Assembly: GCA_904419285.1 (NCBI GenBank)
Contig: CAJFQZ010000021.1
Coordinates: forward strand, 1 to 43,586
DNA: 43,586 nucleotides
Direction: 5' to 3'
Source of the DNA: Lachnospiraceae bacterium UBA1818
Lineage (GTDB): Bacteria > Bacillota > Clostridia > Lachnospirales > Lachnospiraceae
Positions 17,691 to 26,255 of this stretch are shown here, piece by piece. The position numbers were made by a program, and so were the translations under genes. The notes beneath the pieces were generated by a model. It did not search any database. It was not told the DNA's origin and saw only the letters and a program-made list of their open reading frames with translations. How positions within the stretch are numbered: the first letter of the stretch is position 1; every line of letters begins with the position of its first letter.

Positions 17691-18221
17691 TCACAGGATC
17701 CTCCCCCGCATTTTATTCCATATATGAACCTGCGCATAATCGTACGCCCTGTCATAGATAAACAGCGCCGCCTGTCCGCCGATCACAACCGCTGCCATGA
17801 TCGTCCCGGAGATAGACCGCGTGAAAAGCAGATCACGGAAAACGAATACGATCGGAAGATATATGATATTGAAGATCACGTATTTCGAGATCCAGAAGAC
17901 CGCCTGTCTGTTTCTGATCGCCGGATGCTTCTCAAGATATCGGAACGCAGCCTCTATCCCCCAGATATAAAGCCCCATCGCCGCAAAAGTCAGGACATAA
18001 AACTTGTTCGGTGCGGTGATAAAACCAAGCAGGACCGCCGCGATATAGAATGCAGCCCCCGCCTTCAGTCCGAACTCCCGGATAACGATCCCCACAAAAA
18101 AAGACGCCGCCGCCAGAAGGAAAAGTGTACTCGTCTCTATGACGCTTCCAAGAGCCATGCACACGACGGTCAGCGCAAGGAGCAGGCCGCCGAACGCCAT
18201 CGTCTTCGCCTTTATATGCAT
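17691..18221 (-). CDS. Hypothetical polytopic membrane protein of the J-domain operon
   Basis: About 176 residues with five or six membrane helices (for example [57 protein letters not shown] and [15 protein letters not shown]). The helical pattern is a little like transporter S components or YybS-type proteins, but I cannot name a family. The start is uncertain: ATG at 18221 is 13 nt from the GGAGGAG site, and a TTG codon 6 nt upstream is better spaced. It overlaps the end of the J-domain gene by about 10 nt, so the genes are translationally coupled. A function linked to the J-domain and DUF5685 proteins is inferred from that coupling only. Confidence 0.65.
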   Translation of the reverse strand: MHIKAKTMAFGGLLLALTVVCMALGSVIETSTLFLLAAASFFVGIVIREFGLKAGAAFYIAAVLLGFITAPNKFYVLTFAAMGLYIWGIEAAFRYLEKHPAIRNRQAVFWISKYVIFNIIYLPIVFVFRDLLFTRSISGTIMAAVVIGGQAALFIYDRAYDYAQVHIWNKMRGRIL

Positions 18222-18883
18222 GAACAAAGATCTCCTCCCATACATTCACAGAGCTGATCTGCGATTATCAGGTCACAGCACATATTTCCAGTCCCACAGG
18301 AGGAGCTGTTCGGGCCGTATCCGCTGCCGTAGGGACTCCCCTGATATCTCCTGCTGCTGAAATCCAGCTGATTCAAAAGCTGTCTGTACTGCAGGTTATT
18401 CGGTTCCATATTCACTGCCTGTGCCGCGTGATCCCTCGCAAGGATATTATTTCCGATGCCGGCATTCGCGCATCCGCTGAGGTAATACCACAGTGCGGAG
18501 CGCTCCGATACCTGATCCAGCGTATTCAGAGCCTCCCGGTAGCGTCTGCTGTTGATATAGTTCGCCGCTGCCTGAAGGCGGGGATCCTGCTGTGCGCTCT
18601 CATATCCGCCATATGACCCGCCTGACGCTCCGCCGTACGAAGAGCTGCCACCATAGGAGTAGCCGCCCCCGCCGCTGCCCGAGCTGCCTGAGGAGCGCTC
18701 ACGCATGATCGTATCATACGCCTCCTGAACCTCCTTGAACTTCTCCTCCGCCAGATCCGCAAGAGGATTGTTCACATTGGCGTCCGGATGGTATTTTCTC
18801 GTCAGGTCGCGATACGCCCTTTTTATCTCATCATCAGATGCATTCGGCGATACGCCGAGCACATCATATGGATTTTTATTCAT
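18212..18883 (-). CDS. J-domain protein with TPR-like and Cys-rich tail
   Basis: A 223-residue co-chaperone-like protein. Residues 1-65 are a J domain with the HPD motif at 32-34 (RKYHPDAN), which should stimulate an Hsp70 (DnaK) ATPase. A Gly/Ser/Tyr linker follows (about 66-95). Next comes a helical TPR-like part ([20 protein letters not shown], then [20 protein letters not shown]). The C-terminal 31 residues are Cys-rich ([22 protein letters not shown]) and could bind metal or join a membrane-proximal complex. It lacks the DnaJ zinc-finger domain. It overlaps DUF5685 by ATGA upstream and the membrane protein gene downstream. Confidence 0.88.
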   Translation of the reverse strand: MNKNPYDVLGVSPNASDDEIKRAYRDLTRKYHPDANVNNPLADLAEEKFKEVQEAYDTIMRERSSGSSGSGGGGYSYGGSSSYGGASGGSYGGYESAQQDPRLQAAANYINSRRYREALNTLDQVSERSALWYYLSGCANAGIGNNILARDHAAQAVNMEPNNLQYRQLLNQLDFSSRRYQGSPYGSGYGPNSSSCGTGNMCCDLIIADQLCECMGGDLCSCI

Positions 18884-19716
18884 TTTTTCTGTTCCTCACT
18901 TTTCTTCATCTGTATCTTATTATAACGATTCCAGACACCATCATACAATATATTTCTCAAAATGTCCACATCAACAAGGCAGGGCAGACGCTCGAATTCT
19001 GCCGTGCTCTCAGCGATCATCATGCAGAGGATCTGCTGCATCCGCTCCTCATAATCCGCTTCCCCGTATATCTTTTTCAGAGGATTGTACCTTCCTTTTT
19101 CCAGGTCCTCCGGAAGGTCCTCGTACGCATCCATGATATAGATGAATTTCCCCAGAAAAAAGCCCATCCTTCTCAGATTCTTCTCCCAGATATCTTCCCT
19201 GTATACGAAAAGCTCCTCCATCAGACGTCCAAAGCAGCCCGCGGTGCGGTCGATATCCGTACTGCCTTCCTTCTCACAGACGGCAAGCTCTCTCAGCGCG
19301 TCGGCGATCGCCCTGCTCTGCCTGGGATAAGCGGAAATGATCCGCTCCGCTTTTCCATGGAGCATACTTTTCGTCATCAGACTGCTGACCTTCCGCTCAT
19401 CCTGCCAGTCGTCGTCCATATGGTAGTAGGCGAGAAGGACGTTCATCGATGCCGCATAAGATGTGATCTCATTTCTGAGCATCAGCTGCTTCTTAACCGG
19501 GTGTACCTTGCATCGGTGCAGTTCCGTCTCTGTCTCGCTCTCATAGAGCGACGACAGCAGGATCACGGCAAACGTCATATCATAAGTCAGCGTCAGCTGC
19601 CCCATAAAGCCGTATTTCTCCTTCAGGACATGGCAGAGGCCGCAGTAATATCCTCTGTATTTTTTCAGATCCTTCACCTTCAGCTCAGGCTCGCAAATCG
19701 TAACATAACCAAACAT
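18880..19716 (-). CDS. DUF5685 family protein
   Basis: A 278-residue, mostly helical protein starting [20 protein letters not shown], the hallmark of DUF5685. It contains CGLC (C25, C28) and two acidic clusters: MDDDWQDE (100-107) and [17 protein letters not shown] (196-212). The second resembles the metal-binding motif of class I isoprenoid synthases (acidic cluster followed by G.YNP), but no product can be assigned. AGGAG precedes the ATG. It is the first gene of the operon, and its stop overlaps the J-domain start as ATGA. No biochemical role is established as far as I know. Confidence 0.85.
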   Translation of the reverse strand: MFGYVTICEPELKVKDLKKYRGYYCGLCHVLKEKYGFMGQLTLTYDMTFAVILLSSLYESETETELHRCKVHPVKKQLMLRNEITSYAASMNVLLAYYHMDDDWQDERKVSSLMTKSMLHGKAERIISAYPRQSRAIADALRELAVCEKEGSTDIDRTAGCFGRLMEELFVYREDIWEKNLRRMGFFLGKFIYIMDAYEDLPEDLEKGRYNPLKKIYGEADYEERMQQILCMMIAESTAEFERLPCLVDVDILRNILYDGVWNRYNKIQMKKSEEQKK

Positions 19717-19824
19717 GATTTTCTCCTATTGACCGACTCTTTTTTTCTGCATTGTAACGACATTATATCATGCACGATTCTGCCTGTTTATAATATTTTT
19801 GTGAAATATCCGTCTCGCCCTCCA

Positions 19825-19878
19825 ATTGTCAACTATATTTAATATTTGGTTGACAATCACTTCATGCAAAAGTATACT
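19825..19878 (+). promoter_or_regulatory. bioY promoter with BirA operator
   Basis: The dyad ATTGTCAAC (19825-19833) / GTTGACAAT (19849-19857) with a 15-nt spacer matches the bifunctional BirA repressor box. TTGACA (19850-19855) inside the right arm and TATACT (19873-19878) form a 17-bp-spaced promoter, so bound BirA would cover the -35. This predicts biotin-dependent repression of bioY. Confidence 0.88.
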
Positions 19879-19931
19879 TGTACCAGAAACTCGGATACAC
19901 TGAGAAAGAACCAGAAGAAAAGGAGATCAAA

Positions 19932-20489
19932 ATGAAACCCATGACTACCAGCCCCGGAAACACAAGGACCAGAAAACTTACACTGATCGGACTGATGTCC
20001 GCGCTTCTATGCATTCTGGGACCGCTTTCCATCCCTCTTCCTGTCAGCCCGGTCCCCATCACGCTGACCAACTTTGCCGTTTACATCATCGTCTATATCC
20101 TCGGGATGCGCTCCGGGACTGTCAGCGTTCTTATTTATCTCTGCCTTGGCACCGCCGGACTTCCTGTATTTTCCGCCTTCAGCGGCGGGCTGGCAAAACT
20201 TGCCGGCCCCACCGGCGGATACCTGGCAGGATTTCTGTTTCTCGCGCTGATCCAGGGTTTTCTCATGGAACGTTTTCCCGGAAAGAATGCCGCCGCTGTG
20301 ACCGGCATGATGCTGGGCCTTGCCATATGCTATCTCTTCGGCACCGCATGGCTTGCGGCACAGATGAATCTTACATTTTTCGCCGCCCTCGGGATCGGAG
20401 TCCTTCCATATCTTCCGGGCGACGCTGTAAAGATCATCCTGGCAGCGGTCGTCGGTCCCAAGCTGCGCGCAGCCGTAAACCGGCTCTGA
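19932..20489 (+). CDS. bioY: Biotin transporter S component BioY
   Basis: A 185-residue ECF-type biotin-binding membrane subunit with about six helices. BioY signatures are IPLPVSPVPITLTNFAVYII, then LCLGTAGLPVFSAFSGGLAK, LAGPTGGYLAGFLF and GIGVLPYLPGDAVKII. The start at 19932 has AAAAGGAGAT upstream. A BirA operator overlaps the promoter, which supports biotin as substrate. No biotin synthesis genes or ECF energising subunits are present nearby, so this looks like a stand-alone scavenging gene using a shared ECF module. It converges with tex, leaving a gap of only 17 bp. Confidence 0.95.
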   Translation: MKPMTTSPGNTRTRKLTLIGLMSALLCILGPLSIPLPVSPVPITLTNFAVYIIVYILGMRSGTVSVLIYLCLGTAGLPVFSAFSGGLAKLAGPTGGYLAGFLFLALIQGFLMERFPGKNAAAVTGMMLGLAICYLFGTAWLAAQMNLTFFAALGIGVLPYLPGDAVKIILAAVVGPKLRAAVNRL

Positions 20490-20506
20490 CAGATTTTCTG
20501 CCTAAA

Positions 20507-22657
20507 TTAAATTCCTCTCATCGTGAGCTGGATCCTCTTTCGCTTCAGATCCACGCTCATGACCTTCACATCCACGATATCCCCCACGCTGACCGCTTCA
20601 AGAGGATGCTTGATATAGCGGTCCGTGATCTGTGAAATGTGGACCAGACCGTCCTGATGCACACCGATATCCACAAACACGCCGAAATCGATCACATTTC
20701 TCACGGTTCCCTTGAGCACCATCCCCTCCTTCAGGTCCTTCATCTCGAGCACGTCCGTGCGGAGGATCGGTTTCGGCATCTCATCGCGGGGATCCCTGCC
20801 CGGTTTCTCCAGCTCTTTCACGATATCTCGAAGCGTGATCTCACCGGTTCCCAGCTCCTGAGCCAGCTTCTTATAATCCCGGATCGTCAGGGACAGCCCC
20901 GTCAGATTATGTTCCGTGATATCCTCCGGCTTGAATCCCTGTCGCTTCAGCAGCTTTTCTGCCGCCTCGTAGGATTCCGGATGGACCCCCGTGGAATCGA
21001 GCGGATTCGTTCCCCCCTGGATCCTCATAAAACCGGCGCACTGCTCGAACGCCTTCGGCCCCAGCTTCGGCACCTTCAAAAGCTCCCTTCGGTCCGTAAA
21101 GCGTCCGTTCTCTTCCCTGTATGCAACGATATTCTTTGCAATGGTGCTGCTGATTCCTGAAATATAGGACAGAAGAGGAGCTGACGCAGTGTTCAGATCC
21201 ACTCCCACCTTATTGACACAGTCTTCTACAACTCCGGTCAGCGACTCGCCCAGCTTCTTCTGATTCATATCATGCTGATACTGTCCCACGCCGATGGACT
21301 TGGGATCGATCTTCACAAGCTCCGCCAGCGGATCCTGCAGACGTCTGGCGATAGAAGCCGCGCTTCTCTGTCCGACATCAAACTTCGGAAACTCCTCGCT
21401 GGCCAGCTTGCTGGCAGAATAGACGGAGGCCCCCGCCTCGTTCACGATCACATACTGCACTTTCTCCGGAATCTCCTTCAAGAGCTCCACAATGAACTGC
21501 TCGGATTCCCTGGATGCAGTCCCGTTCCCCAGAGAGATCAGAGAGATGTTGTATTTAGGTATGATCTTCTTGAGCAGATCCTTGCTCGCCTTGATCTTCT
21601 GGGGCGTGGTAGGCGCAGTCGGATAGATTACCGTAGTGCCCAGGACTTTTCCCGTCGGATCCACCACGGCCAGCTTGCAGCCTGTACGGAAGGCAGGATC
21701 CCAGCCAAGTACCACTTTCCCCGCGATCGGCGGCTGCATGAGGAGCTGGTGCAGGTTCTTGCCGAATACTTCGATCGCCCCGTCCTCCGCCTTTTCCGTC
21801 AGCTCGCCCCGGATCTCACGCTCGATAGCAGGCGCGATCAGACGATGATAGCTGTCCGCCGTCGTCTCCTTCAGGACCGGTGTGGTATAGGGATTATCCG
21901 ACCGGATGACCTTCCGTTCAAGCCAGCCGATGATCTCCTCCTCCGGCGCCTCGATCTTCACTGTCAGGAACTTCTCCTTCTCTCCCCGGTTAAGGGCGAG
22001 CACGCGGTGTCCCGCCAGCTTCGGCACAGCCTCCTCGAATTCATAGTACATTTCATAGACTGATTCCGCTTCCGGATCTTTCGCCGCGGAAATCAGTTTT
22101 CCCTTCTTCATCGTCGTCTTTCGGATCCAGCTCCGGTAGTCCGCATTATCTGATATCATCTCTGCAATGATATCGGCGGCTCCCTTGACTGCCTCCGCCG
22201 CTGACGCCACCTGCTTCTCTTCTGATATGTATGCCTTTGCAGTCTCTTCCAGAGGCTCATGTGTCTTCTGCAGCAGGATCAGCGCCGCAAGAGGCTCAAG
22301 CCCTTTTTCCTTGGCAATCGTCGCCCTTGTCCGGCGTTTCGGACGATACGGACGGTACAGATCTTCCACCGTCACAAGCGTCTCGGCAGCAAGAATCTGG
22401 TTTTTCAGTTCCTCTGTCATCTTCCCCTGCTCCTCGATGCTGGAGATGACCTGCGTCTTCTTCTCCTCAAGATTTCGCAGATATACTAGCCGCTCATAGA
22501 GCTTCCGAAGCTGCTCGTCGTTGAGCGAGCCTGTCACTTCCTTCCTGTACCGCGAGATAAATGGTATCGTATTTCCTTCATCTATGAGCTTCACCGCCGC
22601 ATCGATCTGCCAGCGCTTTACTCCCAATTCTTCCGTCAGTCTCTGGTTAATGTCCAT
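20507..22657 (-). CDS. tex: Tex family RNA-binding transcription accessory protein
   Basis: A 716-residue protein of the Tex/Spt6-like family. The order is a helical N-terminal domain (NTIPFISRYRKEVTGSLNDE), a YqgF-like RNase H fold (KVVLGWDPAFRTGCKLAVVD), helix-hairpin-helix motifs (SYISGISSTIAKNIVAYREE, then VPKLGPKAFEQCAGFMRI) and a C-terminal S1 RNA-binding domain (GMVLKGTVRNVIDFGVFVDI). Length and order are canonical. It binds nucleic acid in the cytoplasm; its exact role in transcription or RNA quality is not fully defined. GAGAGGAAC precedes the ATG. The protein is complete, with no truncation. Confidence 0.97.
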   Translation of the reverse strand: MDINQRLTEELGVKRWQIDAAVKLIDEGNTIPFISRYRKEVTGSLNDEQLRKLYERLVYLRNLEEKKTQVISSIEEQGKMTEELKNQILAAETLVTVEDLYRPYRPKRRTRATIAKEKGLEPLAALILLQKTHEPLEETAKAYISEEKQVASAAEAVKGAADIIAEMISDNADYRSWIRKTTMKKGKLISAAKDPEAESVYEMYYEFEEAVPKLAGHRVLALNRGEKEKFLTVKIEAPEEEIIGWLERKVIRSDNPYTTPVLKETTADSYHRLIAPAIEREIRGELTEKAEDGAIEVFGKNLHQLLMQPPIAGKVVLGWDPAFRTGCKLAVVDPTGKVLGTTVIYPTAPTTPQKIKASKDLLKKIIPKYNISLISLGNGTASRESEQFIVELLKEIPEKVQYVIVNEAGASVYSASKLASEEFPKFDVGQRSAASIARRLQDPLAELVKIDPKSIGVGQYQHDMNQKKLGESLTGVVEDCVNKVGVDLNTASAPLLSYISGISSTIAKNIVAYREENGRFTDRRELLKVPKLGPKAFEQCAGFMRIQGGTNPLDSTGVHPESYEAAEKLLKRQGFKPEDITEHNLTGLSLTIRDYKKLAQELGTGEITLRDIVKELEKPGRDPRDEMPKPILRTDVLEMKDLKEGMVLKGTVRNVIDFGVFVDIGVHQDGLVHISQITDRYIKHPLEAVSVGDIVDVKVMSVDLKRKRIQLTMRGI

Positions 22658-22978
22658 CTGATTTGTTCCTCTCTGCTATTTTTCTTTTCCTGTTACCGTT
22701 CGCACTCCGCTTATGGATAGAAAACTTCTGTACCATGACTGCATATAAGAGACAGTTTCCTATTCACGGACGCCAGTGGAACTCATAACCTAATCGGCGG
22801 CAGCGCCGGCGATTTCCTATCATTCTACCACAAAATCGCACCTGGAATCCACAGTTATCTCCCGTTTATCGGTTTCCACTTCCCTTTCTTCCCGTCTTCT
22901 GCTATGATGTTACCGGCAGAAAACAGCAAGTTTCAGAAACAAGGGAGTTACTGTTCACAGTAACATGAAGGAGAAAAA
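22658..22978. other. Divergent intergenic region between tex and the RluA-type gene
   Basis: No gene is seen. It must carry both divergent promoters; a TATGAT candidate for the plus-strand gene lies near 22901-22910 without a good -35. A palindromic GC-rich stretch (CGGCGGCAGCGCCGGCG) lies around 22796-22812. The 12-mer TATAAGAGACAG at about 22744-22755 is discussed under rejected items. Confidence 0.4.
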
Positions 22979-23878
22979 ATGGAACGGATCATCACCTATC
23001 AGATTCAAAAGGAAGACGGCGGTCTGCGCGCAGAGCAGTATCTCCGCCGGAAGGGTTACTCTTATCAGAATCTCACCCAGCTGAAAAAGATGCCGGAGAG
23101 CCTCCTCATCAACGACGTCTGGTCCTATATGCGGACCGTTCTTCGTGAAGGCGACACCCTCACCGTACATATCCGGGAAAACGAGTCCTCGCCGAATATC
23201 CCTCCGGTAAAACTGCCCCTGGATATCGTCTATGAGGACGGGGACATCCTCGTCGTCAATAAGCCGGCCGGCATGCCGATCCATCCGTCCCTTAACAACT
23301 ACCGTAACTCCCTGGCAAATGCACTTATGTACTACTTCAGCGAGCAGGGCGTGCCTTTCATCTTCCGCTGTACGAACCGCCTTGACCGTGACACTTCCGG
23401 TCTCACCGTCATCGCAAAGCACCTGGTCAGCTCCAGCATCCTCTCCGGCATGGGCGTCCGTCATGAGATCGAGAGGGAGTATCTGGCTGTCGTACGGGGC
23501 AGCGTGACGCCTCCCGAGGGAACGATCTGTGCGCCTCTCGCCCGCGCCGGCACATCCCTGATCGAGCGGAAGGTGGACTTTGAACATGGAGAGCACGCAG
23601 TGACACACTACCGTACCATAAAAGAAAAAAACGGGCACAGCCTCGTCTCACTCATACTTGAGACAGGCCGCACCCATCAGATACGTGTCCATATGAAATA
23701 TCTCGGTTTTCCCCTCATCGGCGACTATCTGTATAACCCCGACACAGAAAACATCACCCGCCAGGCGCTTCACTCACACCGCCTGCGCTTCCGCCACCCG
23801 ATCACCGGAGAAGAGCTGGTATTCACCGCCCCTCTTCCTGACGATATGGCTTCTGTTCTTAAGGGAGATCCGCGGTGA
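22979..23878 (+). CDS. RluA family RNA pseudouridine synthase
   Basis: A 299-residue pseudouridine synthase of the RluA/RluD family, which isomerises uridine in rRNA or tRNA. The N-terminal part resembles a degenerate S4-like domain (LRRKGYSYQNLTQLKKMPES). The catalytic domain shows the motif I region VYEDGDILVVNKPAGMPIHP, motif II RLDRDTSGLTVIAK with the catalytic aspartate, and the motif III region LETGRTHQIRVHMKYLGFPL. Position -1 of motif II is Asn rather than the usual His, a mild variation. A GAAGGAGAAAAA site precedes the ATG. The target base cannot be inferred. Confidence 0.93.
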   Translation: MERIITYQIQKEDGGLRAEQYLRRKGYSYQNLTQLKKMPESLLINDVWSYMRTVLREGDTLTVHIRENESSPNIPPVKLPLDIVYEDGDILVVNKPAGMPIHPSLNNYRNSLANALMYYFSEQGVPFIFRCTNRLDRDTSGLTVIAKHLVSSSILSGMGVRHEIEREYLAVVRGSVTPPEGTICAPLARAGTSLIERKVDFEHGEHAVTHYRTIKEKNGHSLVSLILETGRTHQIRVHMKYLGFPLIGDYLYNPDTENITRQALHSHRLRFRHPITGEELVFTAPLPDDMASVLKGDPR

Positions 23879-23926
23879 TCCTGTTTCCCCGGTCTCCCCG
23901 CAGTCATTGTACTCATCCTTCTGCTG

Positions 23927-24694
23927 TTATACACTCAGCTTTTTATCCGCAACAAGAGAGGACGCTGTGAAGAGGATTCCACAGACCACCAGATAGTACA
24001 GGACGTCAAATACACTCAGACCGGTCAGGTTTCCTGATCCGAACATCGCTGAGATCGCAGGAATGCTGCACAGCAGATCATATCCCCGCTCTACCACAAA
24101 ATTGATGACAAAGAACAGGATCACTGCCATAAGACCGGCAAACCTGGACTTTACCAGCACAGTTCTTGACAGGATGACCGCAAAGAAACCGATCATGATC
24201 ACAAGGGACCATGCCAGGAAAATAAGGAAGGCAATCTGAACCATGTCTGTCCAGTGGATCCCGCCCTCCACAAATGCGCTGGAAAGTATCCGAAATGCAT
24301 CCAGCAGGGACGCAAATCCGTCCACCTTAAGTACCGCCGAGGCAAGGCATGCTCCTCCTGCCGCTGCGAAAAGCGCGAACATGATCAGCATCTGCAGGAT
24401 CGATGAAATAAATTTTGCGCCCATGATCTCCCAGATCGACTTCGGGACCATCCACAGCATATAGCTCTGCTTCGTCCTCAGGTCCTTGTTCAGCACCAGA
24501 ACTCCCTCGATTCCCGAATAGAAAAGCACCAGGATCGCAGCGCTGAACATCAGGGCGATCGTTACTCCCATCACCTGCTCTTTGTCAAATAACAGGCCTC
24601 CCCAGAACACAAGGAGCCCGACTGCGAGGGCTGAAAGGATCACCAGCCTTGCCGTCCTCTGTTTTCTCACTTCATATTTGATCAGTTTTCCCAT
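23927..24694 (-). CDS. ABC-2 type transporter permease
   Basis: A 255-residue membrane protein with six helices (for instance LVILSALAVGLLVFWGGLLF and FAGLMAVILFFVINFVVERG). The start MGKLIKYEVRKQRTARLVIL is typical of small ABC-2 permeases. It follows the ATPase gene by 13 bp and completes a GntR-ATPase-permease operon of the YtrA type. In Bacillus such operons respond to cell-wall-active agents. The substrate is unknown, and export or membrane-stress sensing are both possible. Confidence 0.85.
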   Translation of the reverse strand: MGKLIKYEVRKQRTARLVILSALAVGLLVFWGGLLFDKEQVMGVTIALMFSAAILVLFYSGIEGVLVLNKDLRTKQSYMLWMVPKSIWEIMGAKFISSILQMLIMFALFAAAGGACLASAVLKVDGFASLLDAFRILSSAFVEGGIHWTDMVQIAFLIFLAWSLVIMIGFFAVILSRTVLVKSRFAGLMAVILFFVINFVVERGYDLLCSIPAISAMFGSGNLTGLSVFDVLYYLVVCGILFTASSLVADKKLSV

Positions 24695-24707
24695 CTCATA
24701 CTCCTCC

Positions 24708-25394
24708 TTACATGATCTCCATATAGATATCCGTGATCGAACGTCCGCTCGCGATCCGTTCTTTTTCGAGGTCCACCACTCTCAGCAGTTCGCCGTTCTT
24801 GATAAACATTGCCTCATCCACAAAACTCTCGATCTCATCGAGCAGATGTGTGGAGATGACAAATGTATTTCCTTCCCCCGCAGTCTCAAGGATCAGAGAG
24901 ACAATCTCCTCCCTCGCCTTATAATCCACTCCGTTCAGCGGCTCATCCAGCAGATAGAGCTTTGCCTCCCTGGCAAGCGTCGCAATGATCTTAAGCTTGG
25001 CATTCATTCCGCTGGAGAGTTCCCGTACTTTCATAGAATCTTCCAGCCCCATCTTCTTCATCATGTCATTGAATCTGTCCGTGCTAAAATCATCAAAGAA
25101 ATCCTGATAGTACTTCCTCACATCGGCAGCCTTCATATAGTCGTAGAAAAACGGCTCCGTGGACATATAGGCAATCTGCGCCTTGTCACTGTAGCACAGC
25201 CCGTGTCCCTCATAGATGATCTTCCCGGAAGTCGGCTTGGTCAGCCCTGCGATCATCTTCATCCACGTTGTCTTCCCGCTGCCGTTCTCTCCCAGAAGAC
25301 CGTAGATCTTCCCTTCTTCAAGACGGAGCGAGATCCCCGCGACCGCCTGTTTCATCCTGTATGTCTTACTCAATCCTATACACTCCAGCATCAT
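24708..25394 (-). CDS. ABC transporter ATP-binding protein
   Basis: A 228-residue ATPase with Walker A GENGSGKTTW, a signature-like ELSSGMNAKLKI in place of LSGGQ, Walker B KLYLLDEPLNGVD and the switch histidine in ISTHLLDEIE. The altered signature (SSGM) is common in YtrB-like ATPases. A GGAGGAGCAGG site lies upstream of two adjacent ATG codons. The gene overlaps the end of the regulator gene (positions 25391-25394) and leads into the permease gene. It should energise the membrane partner encoded next. Confidence 0.92.
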   Translation of the reverse strand: MMLECIGLSKTYRMKQAVAGISLRLEEGKIYGLLGENGSGKTTWMKMIAGLTKPTSGKIIYEGHGLCYSDKAQIAYMSTEPFFYDYMKAADVRKYYQDFFDDFSTDRFNDMMKKMGLEDSMKVRELSSGMNAKLKIIATLAREAKLYLLDEPLNGVDYKAREEIVSLILETAGEGNTFVISTHLLDEIESFVDEAMFIKNGELLRVVDLEKERIASGRSITDIYMEIM

Positions 25395-25753
25395 TCCTGC
25401 TCCTCCTTATAATCTGTGATTCGAACAATGATATCGTCCTTCTTAAAACCGAGATCTTTCATCTCCCGCATAAAATTATGAAGCACCTCTTCCGCCATCT
25501 CTTTTTTCAAATTTTCAAACATACTTTCCTCCTCTGACACGAACGTGCCGATCCCCCGCTTTGTATAGCAGTAGCCTTCACTCTCCATTTCACGGTATAT
25601 TCTCGCTGCAGTATTCTGATTCACTTTATAGAGCACTGCAAGTTCACGGTTTGAAGGCATCTTATCACCTGGTTTAAGCTCCCCCTTTATCATCTTCTTC
25701 TGCAGTTCACGTATCACCTGCAGATAAATAGGGGTTCCCGCACTGTATTCCAT
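25391..25753 (-). CDS. GntR family regulator, YtrA subfamily
   Basis: A 120-residue regulator starting MEYSAGTPIYLQVIRELQKK, with the GntR winged helix (GELKPGDKMPSNRELAVLYK, then VNQNTAARIYREMESEGYCY and TKRGIGTFVSEEE). Only a short C-terminal helical extension follows, which defines the YtrA subfamily that commonly controls ABC transporter operons. GGGAGGGATGAT precedes the ATG at 25753; the upstream frame is promoter sequence. A dyad overlapping its promoter is the likely autoregulatory operator. It is cotranscribed with the ATPase and permease. Confidence 0.92.
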   Translation of the reverse strand: MEYSAGTPIYLQVIRELQKKMIKGELKPGDKMPSNRELAVLYKVNQNTAARIYREMESEGYCYTKRGIGTFVSEEESMFENLKKEMAEEVLHNFMREMKDLGFKKDDIIVRITDYKEEQE

Positions 25754-25789
25754 ATCATCCCTCCCCGGATCTTCTGATCTTGTGTGTAT

Positions 25790-25833
25790 TAGTGCTATAG
25801 TTAGATAGTACACTAGTTTTCTATTTTTGTCAA
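25790..25833 (-). promoter_or_regulatory. Promoter and operator of the GntR-ABC operon
   Basis: Minus-strand TTGACA (25828-25833) and TACTAT (25805-25810), 17-bp spacer. An imperfect dyad AGTGCTAT (25791-25798) / ATAGTACACT (25805-25814) covers the -10 and start. It resembles YtrA-type operators, so autoregulation is likely. Confidence 0.72.
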
Positions 25834-25906
25834 CCATATATTTCTGGTTCATTCAAAAGGGAAGGGCTGAACCGTTATATTTTTTCACATATTTCCAAAA
25901 AAACTG

Positions 25907-25935
25907 TTGACATTCCAAGAAAAATACCATATAAT
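25907..25935 (+). promoter_or_regulatory. Promoter of tRNA-Arg
   Basis: Perfect consensus: TTGACA (25907-25912), a 17-bp spacer and TATAAT (25930-25935), ending 30 bp before the tRNA. As expected for a stable-RNA promoter. Confidence 0.9.
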
Positions 25936-25965
25936 AATTTTTGCTGTGAGTGATACAGCTTATAT

Positions 25966-26039
25966 GTGCGATTAGCTCAGCTGGATAGAGCGTCTGGCTA
26001 CGGACCAGAAGGTCGGGAGTTCGAATCTTCTATCGCACG
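25966..26039 (+). tRNA. tRNA-Arg (anticodon ACG)
   Basis: A 74-nt cloverleaf. The acceptor stem GTGCGAT pairs with ATCGCAC, the D arm contains AGCTCAGCTGGATAGAGC, and the anticodon stem TCTGG/CCAGA holds the loop CTACGGA with ACG. The T arm contains the TTCGAAT loop. CCA is not encoded. The A34 should be edited to inosine by TadA to read CGU, CGC and CGA. A consensus promoter and an intrinsic terminator flank it, so it is a single-gene unit. Confidence 0.96.
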
Positions 26040-26047
26040 TACTTAAG

Positions 26048-26075
26048 AGATGCCGTTGAAGCGGCATCTTTTTTT
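26048..26075 (+). terminator. Terminator of tRNA-Arg
   Basis: AGATGCCG / CGGCATCT stem followed by TTTTTTT, 9 bp after the tRNA. Confidence 0.9.
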
Positions 26076-26140
26076 GTCCAAAATTTTCGAGAATCTGTTG
26101 TGCTGTTTCCGCCAGCTGCAGGATAAACTCTCCGGCATCT

Positions 26141-26194
26141 ACACACAGAAGGACCCGTTCCTGCAGTGAGGCAGGAACGGGTCCTTCTGTGTGT
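26141..26194. repeat. Perfect 24-bp inverted repeat downstream of trpS
   Basis: Arms 26141-26164 and 26171-26194 are perfectly complementary over 24 bp around AGTGAG. The core contains GAAGGACCCGTTCCTGC. Neither side has a T run, so it is not a standard intrinsic terminator. It lies 60 bp past the trpS stop on the minus strand and about 65 bp past the tRNA-Arg terminator, between the two converging units. An 89-codon ORF crosses it but has no good start signal and runs into the tRNA, so I do not treat it as coding. Confidence 0.85.
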
Positions 26195-26255
26195 AACAAT
26201 GCTCCGGCCAGACTGATCACCGGCACATTCTTCTCTTTCATATTTTTACTCTGCT

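Noticed and set aside
22740-22755. TATAAGAGACAG, matching 12 bases of the Tn5 mosaic end used in sequencing adaptors
   Set aside because: The match is short, the bases before it differ from the adaptor, and the surrounding sequence is continuous without a junction. Coincidence is more likely than adaptor carry-over.
25972-26241. Minus-strand 89-codon ORF near tRNA-Arg
   Set aside because: It runs through the tRNA and its terminator, crosses the perfect palindrome and has no good ribosome binding site.
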